Source of the DNA: Sphingomonadaceae bacterium 3R27C6
GTDB taxonomy: Bacteria; Pseudomonadota; Alphaproteobacteria; Sphingomonadales; Sphingomonadaceae
Direction of reading: 5' to 3'
DNA: 64,000 bases
NCBI GenBank assembly: GCA_005503215.1
Contig: SCNS01000001.1
Span: forward strand, 372,001-436,000
Notes under the pieces: model-generated
The model's database searches: none
The model's input: only the letters and a program-made list of their open reading frames with translations
Told to the model about the DNA's origin: nothing
Shown here: piece after piece, positions 8,752 through 17,060 of the stretch
Layout: every line of letters begins with the position of its first letter
How positions within the stretch are numbered: position 1 is the first letter of the stretch
Position numbers and translations under genes: made by a program

Positions 8752-9431
8752 CTGTCGGCCCAGCGCCGTAGCAGATTGTGATACACGCCGGTCAGGCGGA
8801 CGACCGTCGCGTCGCCCTGGCCCAGTGCCGCCGCGGCACCCTGCACCCCCATATCGAGATCGAACAACAGGTTGCGCTGTCCCTGATCGCGCACCATCGA
8901 CTGAATCCACATGAAGCTCGCGACGCGCGCGCCTGCGGTCACCGGCTCGACGCGGTGGACGGTGGTCGAGGGGTAGAGCACCAGATGCCCGGCGGGCAAT
9001 TTGATCCCCGGGGCCTCCGCAAAGCCTTCGACGACCAGTCCGCCACCCTCATAGCTGTCGGGATCGGCCAGAAAGAGCGTCGCCGACAAGTCGCTGCGGA
9101 TGCGGAAATCGCTGCCGCGGCGGATGCGGATCGCATTGTCGATGTGATCGCCGAAATTCTCGCCGCCGGCATAGCGGTTGAAATAGGGCGGATAGATTTT
9201 GAGCGGCAGCGCCGCGGCGATGAACAGCGCGCTGCGGCCCAGCGCGTCGAGCACGAGGCGTCCCGCTTCGCCGGCCGCCTCGCCGAATTCGGGGAGCTGC
9301 TGGTTGCGTTTGGCGAGAGCGGCTTGCGGACCCGATGTCTCGTTGCCGTCGATCCAGTCGGCGGCGTCGAGAATCGATCGGAGCTTGGCGACGCCATCGG
9401 CATCGAGCACGTCAGGAATGATGCGGATCAT
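8748..9431 (-). CDS. piuC: PKHD-type Fe(II)/2-oxoglutarate-dependent hydroxylase PiuC
   Basis: The 227-residue protein matches the PiuC/YbiX family. The iron-binding triad is visible as HxD at His96-Asp98 (FGDHIDNAI) and His159 (STTVHRVEP), with Arg169 placed to bind 2-oxoglutarate. PiuC genes are typically paired with a Fiu/PiuA-type siderophore receptor, as here, where it lies 59 bp downstream of the receptor on the same strand. The hydroxylation substrate of the family has not been settled as far as I know. It converges with apbE, the two stops overlapping by 4 bp. Co-regulation by the Fur-like site before the receptor is likely. Confidence 0.92.
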   Translation of the reverse strand: MIRIIPDVLDADGVAKLRSILDAADWIDGNETSGPQAALAKRNQQLPEFGEAAGEAGRLVLDALGRSALFIAAALPLKIYPPYFNRYAGGENFGDHIDNAIRIRRGSDFRIRSDLSATLFLADPDSYEGGGLVVEGFAEAPGIKLPAGHLVLYPSTTVHRVEPVTAGARVASFMWIQSMVRDQGQRNLLFDLDMGVQGAAAALGQGDATVVRLTGVYHNLLRRWADS

Positions 9432-9490
9432 GGCGCGCTTCTAGTCTGAAAAGGGCGGGAACGGCAATCGCCGCGCCCGCCCCACCGGGA

Positions 9491-11881
9491 TCAGAAGTTG
9501 TAGAAGAGGCTGAACACCGCCGAGCGCGATTCACCGGGAACGGCCCAACCGCCCGTCACGGCGCCCGTCGTCGCGTTCACATTGTTGCGGACGCCGGTGT
9601 AATAATCCTCATTCGTGAAGTTCTGGACGTTGACCTGCGCCACCAAGCCGTTCTTGAAGTCGTACGACACAAAGGCGCGATGGATCAGATAATCGTCGAC
9701 CGACAGCGGCGCGCGCTGCGCCAGGTTGCGCTGATGCGTCGTGAACTTGCCCTGATAAGTCAGGCCGTAACCGACCTGCAGCCCGAACGGGAAGACGTAG
9801 GTGGTGAACAGGCTGCCCGAATGCTTGGGCGTCTGGAACAGCCGATCGCCGCGCTGCGGATCGGGAATGGCGGCGCTATTGCCGCAACCCGTGCTTCCCG
9901 GGTTGGCAAGGCAGAAATCCGAAACGCTCTGCTTCACCTTGCCGTCGAGATAGGTGTAGTTCGCGAAGATCGCCCATTCCGGCGTGACATTGCCGCTGGC
10001 GCCGAGCGCGAAACCGTCGACGCGCGAGCGGCCGTCGAGGATCTGCAGCGAAGCGGGCTGTGCCGGATCGTTCGACGGTATGCGATAATTGGTGCGCTCG
10101 TTACGGAACACGGCCGCGGTCAGCAGCAGCTTCTTGTCCATCAGTTCGGCCTTGCCGCCGAATTCGATGTTCCGCGCCTTTTCAGGTGCGGTCGCACAGG
10201 GATCGGCCGCCGTCGGGCTCGCCGGCAGGCCGCAGCCCGCGCGAACGCTGGCCGACGTCGGCGTCTTGGCGTTGCCATAGGCGGCATAGAGGCTGACATT
10301 CTCGATCGGGTGGAACACCGCGCCGGCGCGGTAAGAGAAGAGATTCTCGTCGCTGATCTGGTTGGGGCCGCGCGTGTAGACCGCGCCGGTCGCCGGCGTC
10401 GTCACCGTGTCGGCGTGGAAGATGTTGCGCGCATTTTCATAGCGGATGCCCGCATTGATCTCGAACATCGGCGAGATTTCGAGCGTGTCGAACGCATAGA
10501 TCGCCCAGTTGCGCGTGTCGCCATAGCTGTTGCCCGTGCGGACATAGTTGACCGGGCCGGTCCACACCGTGTTGGGATTCGACAGGCTGATCGGCGGCAG
10601 CACCGGGTTCGGCAGCGCGCCGCCCGGATTGCGGAGAAGCTGTGCATTCTCGATCGAATAATCTTCCTGGCTGTACGACGCGCCGATCACCAGCGTATTG
10701 AACATGCCGCCCTTGGTGCCGCTCAGGATCGTGAGGTCGGTCTGGTTGTGCAACAGGTCGTTGACCTGATCGCGCACGAGGCCGCGCGGTCCCGAAGGAT
10801 AATAGGTGCCCGGCGTATTCTGGCCGGCGGGGCAGGGGATGCCGACCGTGGCGGCCGCGTTCGCGCCGATCGGCTGGAGGCCGTTCGCAAGGCAGAACAC
10901 GCCCTGCGGCGCGCTCGTCTGGCTGTACTGGTGGACGCGCTGCCAGCGGGTCAGGTTGCGGATCGAAACATTGTCGCTGAACGCGTGGCGGAAGGTCGCG
11001 GTCAGGCGATCGACCTTCGTCTCCTGCTTGTCGAGGTTGACGATCCCGAAATAGTCGCTGTCATCGACACCGGGCAGCGGACCGTTGTTGACGGCGCCGA
11101 GAATGAACGGAACGCCATAGATCGGCGTATTGTCGTCGTCCTGATGGATATAGGCGAGCGTCAGGCTGGTATCGCTGTCGACCCCGATCGTGATCGACGG
11201 CGCGACGCCCCAGCGCTTGTAGGATTCGACGTCGCGGCCCGGTACGTCATTCTCGTGATACATGGCGTTCAGGCGGACGGCGATCAGGTCGCTGACGCGC
11301 CAGTTGCTGTCGACCGCCGCGCGATAATAATTGTCGGTGCCGACCGCAGCCTGCACCGTCGTCGCGTTGCGCGCGAAGGGGATTTTGCTGACGAGGTTGA
11401 TCGTGCCGCCGACGCTGCCCGATCCGTTAAAGACCGAGTTCGCGCCGTTATAGACTTCGATCTGCTGCAGGTTGAAGGGGTCGGTGCGGCTGTACTGCGC
11501 GCTGTCGCGCACACCGTCGACCGTCAGGTCGTTGTTCGCGGAATAGCCGCGCAGGTTGATCGAGTCGCCATAACCGCCGCCGCCTTCGCCCGCCCCGAAT
11601 GTGATGCCGGGGATAGTCGCCAAGGCGTCGCGCAGCGTCAGCAGATTCTGCTGGCGGATTTGCTCTTGCGACACGACCGTGATCGTCTGCGGCGTGTCGA
11701 CAAGCGGCGCGGTCGATTTGGGCGATTCCACCTCATTGGCGAGCGAGCCGTTGACGATGATCTCGCTGCGGCCACCGGGCGCATCCTGCGCGTCCGCGGC
11801 GTCGGCGGCGAAAGCCGGTGCGCTGATCAGGCTGCCGACGCAGGAGAGCGCGAGGAACGAGGCAGATGTCGATGGCTTCAC
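9491..11881 (-). CDS. TonB-dependent siderophore receptor (Fiu/PiuA-like)
   Basis: The 796-residue outer-membrane receptor has a signal peptide (ending near APAFA, residue 25), a TonB-box/plug region with TPQTITVVSQEQI, the plug motifs INLRGYSANNDLTVDGVRD and NGSGSVGGTINLVSK, and a 22-strand-type barrel ending in the terminal aromatic FYNF. Length and plug motifs fit catecholate siderophore receptors, and the adjacent piuC supports a Fiu/PiuA type. The exact ligand cannot be told from sequence. A perfect GCGAATCATTCGC palindrome lies about 70 bp upstream of the start, next to a TTGACT hexamer, which suggests iron repression. Confidence 0.94.
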   Translation of the reverse strand: MKPSTSASFLALSCVGSLISAPAFAADAADAQDAPGGRSEIIVNGSLANEVESPKSTAPLVDTPQTITVVSQEQIRQQNLLTLRDALATIPGITFGAGEGGGGYGDSINLRGYSANNDLTVDGVRDSAQYSRTDPFNLQQIEVYNGANSVFNGSGSVGGTINLVSKIPFARNATTVQAAVGTDNYYRAAVDSNWRVSDLIAVRLNAMYHENDVPGRDVESYKRWGVAPSITIGVDSDTSLTLAYIHQDDDNTPIYGVPFILGAVNNGPLPGVDDSDYFGIVNLDKQETKVDRLTATFRHAFSDNVSIRNLTRWQRVHQYSQTSAPQGVFCLANGLQPIGANAAATVGIPCPAGQNTPGTYYPSGPRGLVRDQVNDLLHNQTDLTILSGTKGGMFNTLVIGASYSQEDYSIENAQLLRNPGGALPNPVLPPISLSNPNTVWTGPVNYVRTGNSYGDTRNWAIYAFDTLEISPMFEINAGIRYENARNIFHADTVTTPATGAVYTRGPNQISDENLFSYRAGAVFHPIENVSLYAAYGNAKTPTSASVRAGCGLPASPTAADPCATAPEKARNIEFGGKAELMDKKLLLTAAVFRNERTNYRIPSNDPAQPASLQILDGRSRVDGFALGASGNVTPEWAIFANYTYLDGKVKQSVSDFCLANPGSTGCGNSAAIPDPQRGDRLFQTPKHSGSLFTTYVFPFGLQVGYGLTYQGKFTTHQRNLAQRAPLSVDDYLIHRAFVSYDFKNGLVAQVNVQNFTNEDYYTGVRNNVNATTGAVTGGWAVPGESRSAVFSLFYNF

Positions 11882-11950
11882 GGTAAACCCCTATTTTGTG
11901 ATTGGTTCGGGGCGCCGCTATTGAGAGTCGATTGCAAAGTCAACTCTAAT

Positions 11951-11963
11951 GCGAATCATTCGC
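11951..11963. promoter_or_regulatory. Fur-box-like perfect palindrome upstream of the TonB receptor
   Basis: GCGAAT-C-ATTCGC is a perfect 6-1-6 palindrome in the 120-bp gap between tonB and the receptor gene. On the minus strand a TTGACT hexamer (11938-11943) follows 7 bp downstream, so a bound repressor would overlap the likely receptor promoter. A degenerate copy precedes the PepSY operon at 5703-5715. Confidence 0.65.
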
Positions 11964-12001
11964 GACATCGTCGCAATCGATACCAGTTGAGAGAAGGGCG
12001 C

Positions 12002-12727
12002 CTAATGTCGGCGTTCGAGCCACCAGCTCTGCCGCCAGCCATATTGGCTCGCGACGGGTTCGCCGGCGGCATTGGTCGCGGGCTTGAAGCGGAAACGCTC
12101 TTCGATCAGCTCGCACGTTGTCTCGTCCAGCGAGGCGTCGCCGCTCGACCGGGTCACGCGGCATCCGCGAACGCGGCCGTTGGCTTCGATGGTGAAGCGC
12201 ACCTCGACCTCGCCGCCCGCTTTCGCGCGGCTGGCTTCGCGCGGATAGTCTCGGTCGCGGATCGCGCCGCTGCGCCAAACGGCCTTGGTTCCGCCGCCGG
12301 TTCCGCTGCCCGCGCCGCCCGCACCCGTCCCGTCGCCGCGCCCGCCTGCGCCCGATCCGGGGCCGGGATTCGGCGTCGCGCCAGCCGACGCGTCGCTCCC
12401 GGGGCCGGGATGCGGCGCGGCGGCAATCGGCGGCGCGATGGGGGGCAGCTTGGGCGGCGGTGCGGCGACCGCGGCGGCTTTGGCACGCTTGTTCGCAGCC
12501 GACGCCTTGCCGCTGGCCTTTTCACTCGGCGCCTTTGCTGGCTGGGCCTCCTCGCGCAGAGGCGGGGGCGCGGGCAGGGCGATCGCCGCGATCGCGTCGC
12601 TGGCGTTGCGGACGACATCGAGATCGAGGCCGCTCGCGAGGCCAAGCCCGACCGCACCGACCGCGAGCAGGGCGCCGCTGCCCGATACGAGCTTCTGTCG
12701 TCCCGAAACCTGCCCAGTATAGGCCAT
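12002..12727 (-). CDS. tonB: Energy transducer TonB
   Basis: The 241-residue protein has a short cytoplasmic N-terminus, one transmembrane helix (about residues 15-33), a long Pro/Ala/Gly/Lys-rich periplasmic spacer (about 50-150) and a C-terminal TonB domain. The latter includes YPREASRAKAGGEVEVRF, a glycine at GRVRGCRV, and SSGDASLDETTCELIEERF. TonB transmits proton-motive force from ExbB/ExbD to receptors such as the one encoded just downstream; no exbBD genes are in the window. The Gly-rich part of the spacer (GTGAGGAGSGTGGG) is unusual, as most TonB spacers are Pro/Lys or Pro/Glu rich. The gene precedes the receptor on the same strand with a 120-bp gap containing the Fur-like site. Confidence 0.9.
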   Translation of the reverse strand: MAYTGQVSGRQKLVSGSGALLAVGAVGLGLASGLDLDVVRNASDAIAAIALPAPPPLREEAQPAKAPSEKASGKASAANKRAKAAAVAAPPPKLPPIAPPIAAAPHPGPGSDASAGATPNPGPGSGAGGRGDGTGAGGAGSGTGGGTKAVWRSGAIRDRDYPREASRAKAGGEVEVRFTIEANGRVRGCRVTRSSGDASLDETTCELIEERFRFKPATNAAGEPVASQYGWRQSWWLERRH

Positions 12728-12773
12728 CGCGCCGCCTCTTATCGCGCGCCGCCGCGCGCAACCGGCGACCCGT

Positions 12774-13643
12774 TTAGAGGAATTCGTCTAGCGTGGATAT
12801 GAACCGGTCGAACTGGTCGTGGTGCAGCCAGTGGCCCGCATTTTCGAACTCGATCACCTTGGCGGTGTTGAAATGCCGGAGACGACCGTCCTTTTCGGGA
12901 TTCGAAGCCCAGCTGTTCGCGCCGTACAGCAAAAGGGTGGGGCAGGCGATCGCGCCCCACAGCGCGGCAATGTCATCCTGCGGCATGTCGAAGGCGGGCC
13001 AGACATTGAGGTAATTGTCGAACTTCCAGCTCCACGTGCCATCCTCGTTGCGGCTGATGCCGTGGATGGTCAGGTGGCGCGCTTGCGCCTCGGTCAGATA
13101 GCTGTTCTCGCCCATCATGCGCGCGAGCGCGTCCTCGAGCGTCGCGTAGCGGCGCGGGGTGCGCCCGGCCGCCTGGCGCTTGTCGTCGATCCATTTGCGG
13201 AAGCGTTCGGCATAACCCGTCTTCGCGCGCTCGGCGATCACCTTGGGCGAGGGGCCGAGCCCCTCGATCGCGACAAGCTTGCGGACGTTTTCGGGATAGA
13301 GTCCGGTGTAGCGCAGCGCGATATTGCCGCCCATCGAGTGCGCGACGATCGAGAGCGGACCAAGGTCGAGCTGGTGGACCAGCTGCGCGAGGTCATAGAC
13401 AAAAGTGTCCATCGCGTAATTGCCGTCGGGCGACCATGCGCTGTCGCCATGACCGCGCAGATCGGGGGCAATGATATGATAGCGATCGCGCAGCTTTTCG
13501 GCGACCCAGTCCCAGTTACGGCAATGATCACGTCCGCCGTGGACGAGCAGCAACGGCGGGGCGCCGCGATTGCCCCAGTCGACATAATGCAGCTTCAGCC
13601 GCTGCGAGATGAAGCTGTTCGAGGTCGGGCCGGCACTTGCCAT
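12774..13643 (-). CDS. Alpha/beta hydrolase fold protein
   Basis: The 289-residue enzyme shows the oxyanion segment LLVHGGRDHCRNW, the nucleophile elbow VAHSMGGN (Ser) and a C-terminal catalytic His in ENAGHWLHHDQ. The substrate is not evident; esters or epoxides are both common in this fold. A longer frame begins at 13748, but the ATG at 13643 has AAGGATG placed 5-11 bp upstream and matches the usual N-terminus of the family. It is divergently transcribed from the SDR gene, sharing a 95-bp promoter region. Confidence 0.85.
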   Translation of the reverse strand: MASAGPTSNSFISQRLKLHYVDWGNRGAPPLLLVHGGRDHCRNWDWVAEKLRDRYHIIAPDLRGHGDSAWSPDGNYAMDTFVYDLAQLVHQLDLGPLSIVAHSMGGNIALRYTGLYPENVRKLVAIEGLGPSPKVIAERAKTGYAERFRKWIDDKRQAAGRTPRRYATLEDALARMMGENSYLTEAQARHLTIHGISRNEDGTWSWKFDNYLNVWPAFDMPQDDIAALWGAIACPTLLLYGANSWASNPEKDGRLRHFNTAKVIEFENAGHWLHHDQFDRFISTLDEFL

Positions 13644-13738
13644 CGGATCATCCTTGCTGTCTGTTCCAGTTTCAAAAGGCGACTGGTTTCGATCCGTCAA
13701 CCCCGGATCGCTTTCAGTGTCGAGCAAGGGAGAGAGAC

Positions 13739-14530
13739 ATGACGACATTCCGCGATAATCTGCTGGCCGGTAAGACGGCCTTTGTCGCCGGCGGGACGAG
13801 CGGCATCAACTTGGGCATCGCCAAGCGCTTCGCCGAACTGGGCGCAAAGGTCGCCGTTGCCGGCCGCGATCCCGATAAGGCCGCGCGTGCGGCGGTGGAG
13901 ATCGGTCATGGCGCGCTCGGCCTGTCGGGCGATGTCCGCGATTATGCTGCCATTCGCGGCGTGATGGAACAGGTGGCGAACCAGCTGGGGCCGATGAACA
14001 TCGTCATTTCGGGTGCGGCGGGCAATTTCCTCGCGCCGGCGCTCGGCATGTCGGCGAACGCGTTTCGCACCGTCGTCGACATCGACCTCAACGGGACGTT
14101 CAACGTGTTTCGCGGCTGCCACGACCTGCTCAATCGCCCGGGCGCGTCGCTGATCGCGATCACCGCGGGGCAGGCGGTCAATGCTTCGGCGCTGCAGGCG
14201 CACGCCTGTGCGGCCAAGGCCGGGATCAACCAGTTGATTCGCGTGCTCGCGCTCGAGTGGGGTCCCGAGGTGCGGGTGAACGGCATCTCGCCGGGGCCGA
14301 TCGCGGGGACCGAGGGCATGGCGCGCCTGGCGCCCGACGCCGCGACGCGCCAGTCGCATTTCGACCGCATCGCCATGAAGCGCTGGGGCGAGGTCGAGGA
14401 GGTCGCCGAATCGGCGGTATTCCTCTGCTCGCCCGCTGCCGGCTATATCACCGGCACGATCCTCGACTGCGACGGCGGCAGCCAGATCGGCGACGCGTCA
14501 CGCGGCGACCTGACGAAAGGCATGGCCTGA
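13739..14530 (+). CDS. Short-chain dehydrogenase/reductase, 2,4-dienoyl-CoA reductase-like
   Basis: The 263-residue SDR has an N-terminal nucleotide-binding motif FVAGGTSGINLGIA and a NISGAAGNF-like segment (NIVISGAAGNFLAP). The usual catalytic YxxxK is replaced: the aligned stretch is HACAAKAGINQL near residues 152-163, with the Lys kept and the Tyr missing. This replacement, together with GAAGNF and ALEWGPEVRVNGISPGPI, is characteristic of peroxisomal-type 2,4-dienoyl-CoA reductases, which use other residues for catalysis in beta-oxidation of unsaturated fatty acids. The ATG has AGGGAGAGAG upstream. The closest alternative is another non-Tyr SDR. Confidence 0.85.
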   Translation: MTTFRDNLLAGKTAFVAGGTSGINLGIAKRFAELGAKVAVAGRDPDKAARAAVEIGHGALGLSGDVRDYAAIRGVMEQVANQLGPMNIVISGAAGNFLAPALGMSANAFRTVVDIDLNGTFNVFRGCHDLLNRPGASLIAITAGQAVNASALQAHACAAKAGINQLIRVLALEWGPEVRVNGISPGPIAGTEGMARLAPDAATRQSHFDRIAMKRWGEVEEVAESAVFLCSPAAGYITGTILDCDGGSQIGDASRGDLTKGMA

Positions 14531-14534
14531 AAGC

Positions 14535-14571
14535 AAAAACGCCGCCAACCCGTTGGGGTGGCGGCGTTTTT
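14535..14571. terminator. Bidirectional Rho-independent terminator between the SDR gene and tRNA-Val
   Basis: A long stem (AAAACGCCGCC pairing with GGCGGCGTTTT, extended by ACCC/GGGT) is flanked by A5 on the left and T5 on the right, so it can terminate in both directions. It serves the SDR gene on the plus strand and the tRNA on the minus strand. Confidence 0.85.
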
Positions 14572-14573
14572 AA

Positions 14574-14648
14574 TGGTGGGCGTGGCAAGGATTGAACTTG
14601 CGACCCCTGCGATGTCAACACAGTGCTCTACCACTGAGCTACACGCCC
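14574..14648 (-). tRNA. tRNA-Val (GAC)
   Basis: All four stems can be drawn: acceptor GGGCGTG/CACGCCC, D stem GCTC/GAGC, anticodon stem CTGTG/CGCAG around loop TTGACAT (anticodon GAC) and T stem GCAAG/CTTGC around TTCAATC. Discriminator A and an encoded CCA complete the 75-nt gene. Confidence 0.96.
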
Positions 14649-14719
14649 ATCCCTTGGGGTGACGCGCCCCCTAAATGCCTCCGCACGACTTGGCAAGCCC
14701 TTCGCGTGCGGCGGCGTCG

Positions 14720-15097
14720 TTATTGTTGGCTCGACCGGTCGCTGCGACCGAACATATTGTCGACCTCGCGCACCAGATCCTTGAGGTGGAAGGGTTTCGA
14801 CAGCAGCTTCGCCTGCGGCACATTTTCCTCGGCGCGGAGCGAAACCGCGGCAAAGCCGGTGATGAACATGACCTGCGTCTGCGGCGCCGCCTTGGCGGTG
14901 TGCTGGGCGAGTTCGATCCCGTCCATTTCGGGCATCACGATGTCCGACAGCAAAAGATCGAACGTTCCCGAATCGATATAGGGGACTGCGGCGGTGCCGC
15001 GATCGACCGCGGTGACGTGATAGCCGGCGCTGGTCAGCGCGCGTGCGAGATACTCGCGCATCACGTCGTCATCTTCGGCCAGCAAAATGCGAATCAT
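14720..15097 (-). CDS. cpdR: Single-domain response regulator CpdR
   Basis: The 125-residue protein is a stand-alone receiver domain with the acidic pocket (LLAEDDD, residues 5-11), phosphoacceptor Asp in LLLSDIVMPEMDG near residue 52, and the conserved Thr and Lys (FITGFA, LLSKPF). Length, MIRILLAEDDDVMREYLARA and the lack of an output domain match CpdR, which in alphaproteobacteria acts downstream of the CckA-ChpT phosphorelay to localise ClpXP and time CtrA degradation. It is monocistronic, with a GC-rich inverted repeat (15123-15150) in its leader. Confidence 0.9.
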   Translation of the reverse strand: MIRILLAEDDDVMREYLARALTSAGYHVTAVDRGTAAVPYIDSGTFDLLLSDIVMPEMDGIELAQHTAKAAPQTQVMFITGFAAVSLRAEENVPQAKLLSKPFHLKDLVREVDNMFGRSDRSSQQ

Positions 15098-15237
15098 GTT
15101 GAAATCTGTTCCCTGGTCCTTCGGCGCAGCCGGTTCCGGTCGGCTGCGCCCTCTGTCATGCCCTGCATAGCGTCAGAGATTTAACAAATTGACGCGCGGC
15201 GCTGGATTCGTCCCGCTTTTTTTGCCACCCATCGCTT

Positions 15238-16113
15238 ATGCCGTCCCGCATCATCCCGCCCGCCGCCATCGCTGTCAACCGGCCCGCGGTGAGCGGGCCC
15301 GTCGTCGTGTCGGTGCCGCACGCGGGGCGCATCTATCCACCCGAAATATTGAGCGCCGCACGGGTCGACCGGCCGCACCTCGAACGACTCGAGGATAGCT
15401 GGTGCGACCTGATCGCGGCCGGCGCCGCCGATGCCGGCGCGACGGTCGTCCACGCGCTATGGGCGCGCGCCGTCGCCGACCTCAATCGCGGCGAAGGCCA
15501 GATGGCACCGGGCGAGGTTGCCATGCCGCTGCGCGCGCAATTTTCGGCGCCGGGGCGCAAGGAGCGCGCAGGGCTTGGCGTCGTGCCGACGCGACTCGCC
15601 GATTGCGGTCCGCTCTGGAAGCGGCCGATCGACGGCGCGGCGCTCGAGTGGCGACTCGAATCCTTCCACCGGCCGTACCACGCGGCCCTCGCCGACGCAT
15701 TGACCGCGGCGCGCAATGAATATGGCCATGCGATCCTGATCGATCTCCATTCGATGCCGTCGATTCCGGCGGGCCAGCCGGGGCATGGCGCGCGAATCAT
15801 CGTCGGCGATCGTTTTGGCGGGACCGCGGGCGATTGGCTGATCGACCTCGCGGTGGCGTCGGCCGAGCGATTGAATGAGACCGTCGCGCGCAACAAGCCC
15901 TATGCCGGCGGCCATATCATCCGGACGCACGGCCGCCCGGCGGACGCCGTCCACGCGGTGCAGATCGAAATCGACCGCAGCCTCTATCTCACGGCGGAGC
16001 GTTTGCCCGACGTGGTGCGGATCGCGCGGCTGGCGCGCTGGTTCTCGAACCTTGTCGCTGAAGCGGGATATGCCCGGCCCGACGCCGAAATATTCGCGCA
16101 AGCCGCTGAATAA
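15238..16113 (+). CDS. N-formylglutamate amidohydrolase family protein
   Basis: The 291-residue protein shows the FGase family pattern: VVVSVPHAGRIYPPE near the N-terminus, LEDSWCDLIAAGAADAG, LNRGEGQM, an internal ILIDLHSMPS with the metal-binding Asp/His, and GGHIIRTHGRP towards the C-terminus. Such enzymes hydrolyse N-formyl-L-glutamate in histidine degradation or related N-formyl amino acids. No hut genes are adjacent, so its exact substrate is open. It stands alone, upstream of a terminator acting on the opposite strand. Confidence 0.88.
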   Translation: MPSRIIPPAAIAVNRPAVSGPVVVSVPHAGRIYPPEILSAARVDRPHLERLEDSWCDLIAAGAADAGATVVHALWARAVADLNRGEGQMAPGEVAMPLRAQFSAPGRKERAGLGVVPTRLADCGPLWKRPIDGAALEWRLESFHRPYHAALADALTAARNEYGHAILIDLHSMPSIPAGQPGHGARIIVGDRFGGTAGDWLIDLAVASAERLNETVARNKPYAGGHIIRTHGRPADAVHAVQIEIDRSLYLTAERLPDVVRIARLARWFSNLVAEAGYARPDAEIFAQAAE

Positions 16114-16143
16114 AAAACCACCTCGTACCGAAGTACGAGGTGG
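16112..16143 (-). terminator. Rho-independent terminator with UUCG loop, minus strand
   Basis: On the minus strand an 11-bp perfect stem CCACCTCGTAC/GTACGAGGTGG closes a TTCG tetraloop and is followed by six T. The plus strand has no T run after the stem, so the site terminates minus-strand RNA. That RNA would come from the tRNA-Pro gene or an RNA in the gap behind it. Confidence 0.85.
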
Positions 16144-16295
16144 CCAGGGTCCAGGGAGGACGCGTCCGCGTCAGTGATGACGGGACACTCGCCGCGATGG
16201 AAAGGGGGAAAACCACGGCGGCGTAGAAGAGATTTAGGATGTTGCGCGCCGACTTACAAGAAGAGACGGTGCAGAATCTGCAATATGCAAGAAAT
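16144..16295 (-). other. Intergenic region between tRNA-Pro and the UUCG terminator; possible small RNA
   Basis: This 152-bp stretch holds no convincing gene. It lies downstream of tRNA-Pro on the minus strand and ends at a strong terminator, so it is either a tRNA trailer or a small RNA of about 180-200 nt. No promoter is evident. Confidence 0.25.
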
Positions 16296-16372
16296 TGGTC
16301 GGGGAGAGAGGATTCGAACCTCCGGCCCCTGCCTCCCGAAGACAGTGCTCTACCAGGCTGAGCTACTCCCCG
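16296..16372 (-). tRNA. tRNA-Pro (CGG)
   Basis: Cloverleaf visible: acceptor CGGGGAG/CTCCCCG, D arm GCTC/GAGC, anticodon stem CTGTC/GGCAG around TTCGGGA (anticodon CGG), and T loop TTCGAAT. Discriminator A and an encoded CCA are present, for 77 nt in total. Confidence 0.96.
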
Positions 16373-16477
16373 ACCGATCTTTGCACCGGCGGGCCGGTGC
16401 GAAGGCAGGGCGGTCCTCTAGACGCGCAATTTGCGAACTTCAAGCGTCAATCGGCACATTCAATGCGATTGCCGCGA

Positions 16478-16906
16478 TTACATCATTTCGGCAGTTCGAA
16501 AGCTGAAATGACCATCCGCAACGAAAATCAGATGATCGGCCAGATCGATGCCCATGGTCCGCAAGAAAAGCGCGGCATCGTGCGTTGCGCCGATGTCGGC
16601 CTCGCTCGGCCGGGGCGTGCCGGACGGATGGTTGTGCGCCATGACGACCGTCGCAACGCCGCCGTCCAAAAGCGTGCGCCAAGCGCGTGGCGGGATGACG
16701 CAGCGGCCCGAGCTATCCCCGTCGACGCGTTCGAGCCGGACAAGGCGTTCGAAGGCGTCGAACGCGGCGAGGAGCAGGGTTTCGCGCTCGTCATCGAACA
16801 TCGGGCGCAGCAACAGGCGCGCGACATCATCCTCAAGCGGACACGGCACAAAGCCGGCCAGCGCCGACGGATCCGGCGCTTTGCCGAGGGGTTCGAACAG
16901 GGTCAT
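16478..16906 (-). CDS. RadC-type JAB domain protein, short form
   Basis: The 142-residue product has the JAMM/MPN+ metalloprotease-like signature with His91 and His93 in HNHPSG, Ser101 and Asp104 in the following PSEAD, and the usual RadC C-terminal DHLIFVADGHFSF. It lacks the N-terminal helix-hairpin-helix half of full-length RadC (about 220 residues), so the RadC name is structural rather than functional. A longer frame starts at 17074 but would overlap the thyA start, and its extra residues look unconserved; ATG 16906 has GGGGAC just upstream, and ATG 16918 is an alternative. Confidence 0.8.
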   Translation of the reverse strand: MTLFEPLGKAPDPSALAGFVPCPLEDDVARLLLRPMFDDERETLLLAAFDAFERLVRLERVDGDSSGRCVIPPRAWRTLLDGGVATVVMAHNHPSGTPRPSEADIGATHDAALFLRTMGIDLADHLIFVADGHFSFRTAEMM

Positions 16907-17060
16907 CGCCGTCCCCATGCGCCCGGTGCGTGTGATTCCCAATGGCCGACTGCCCCGCATCGGAGGCTTTGTGACGCCAGTCCTGTTGCGCCCTATGTTG
17001 TTCCCTTGTCCCCTCGCGGCACGAAGCCTAGCACCGAGGGACAAAACCGGGAGCCGAGTC

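Noticed and set aside
9680..12802. A 1,040-codon plus-strand open frame opposite the TonB receptor and tonB genes
   Set aside because: It lies antisense to two well-supported genes; high-GC codon use makes the opposite strand open. The translation is Arg/Ala/Asp-rich with no domain.
15123..15150. GC-rich inverted repeat (GGCGCAGCCG/CGGCTGCGCC) upstream of cpdR
   Set aside because: No T run on either strand and it lies in the cpdR leader, so it is not a convincing terminator; left unassigned.
15989..16216. 75-codon minus-strand frame across the UUCG terminator
   Set aside because: It reads through a terminator and into the antisense of the amidohydrolase gene, with no homology.
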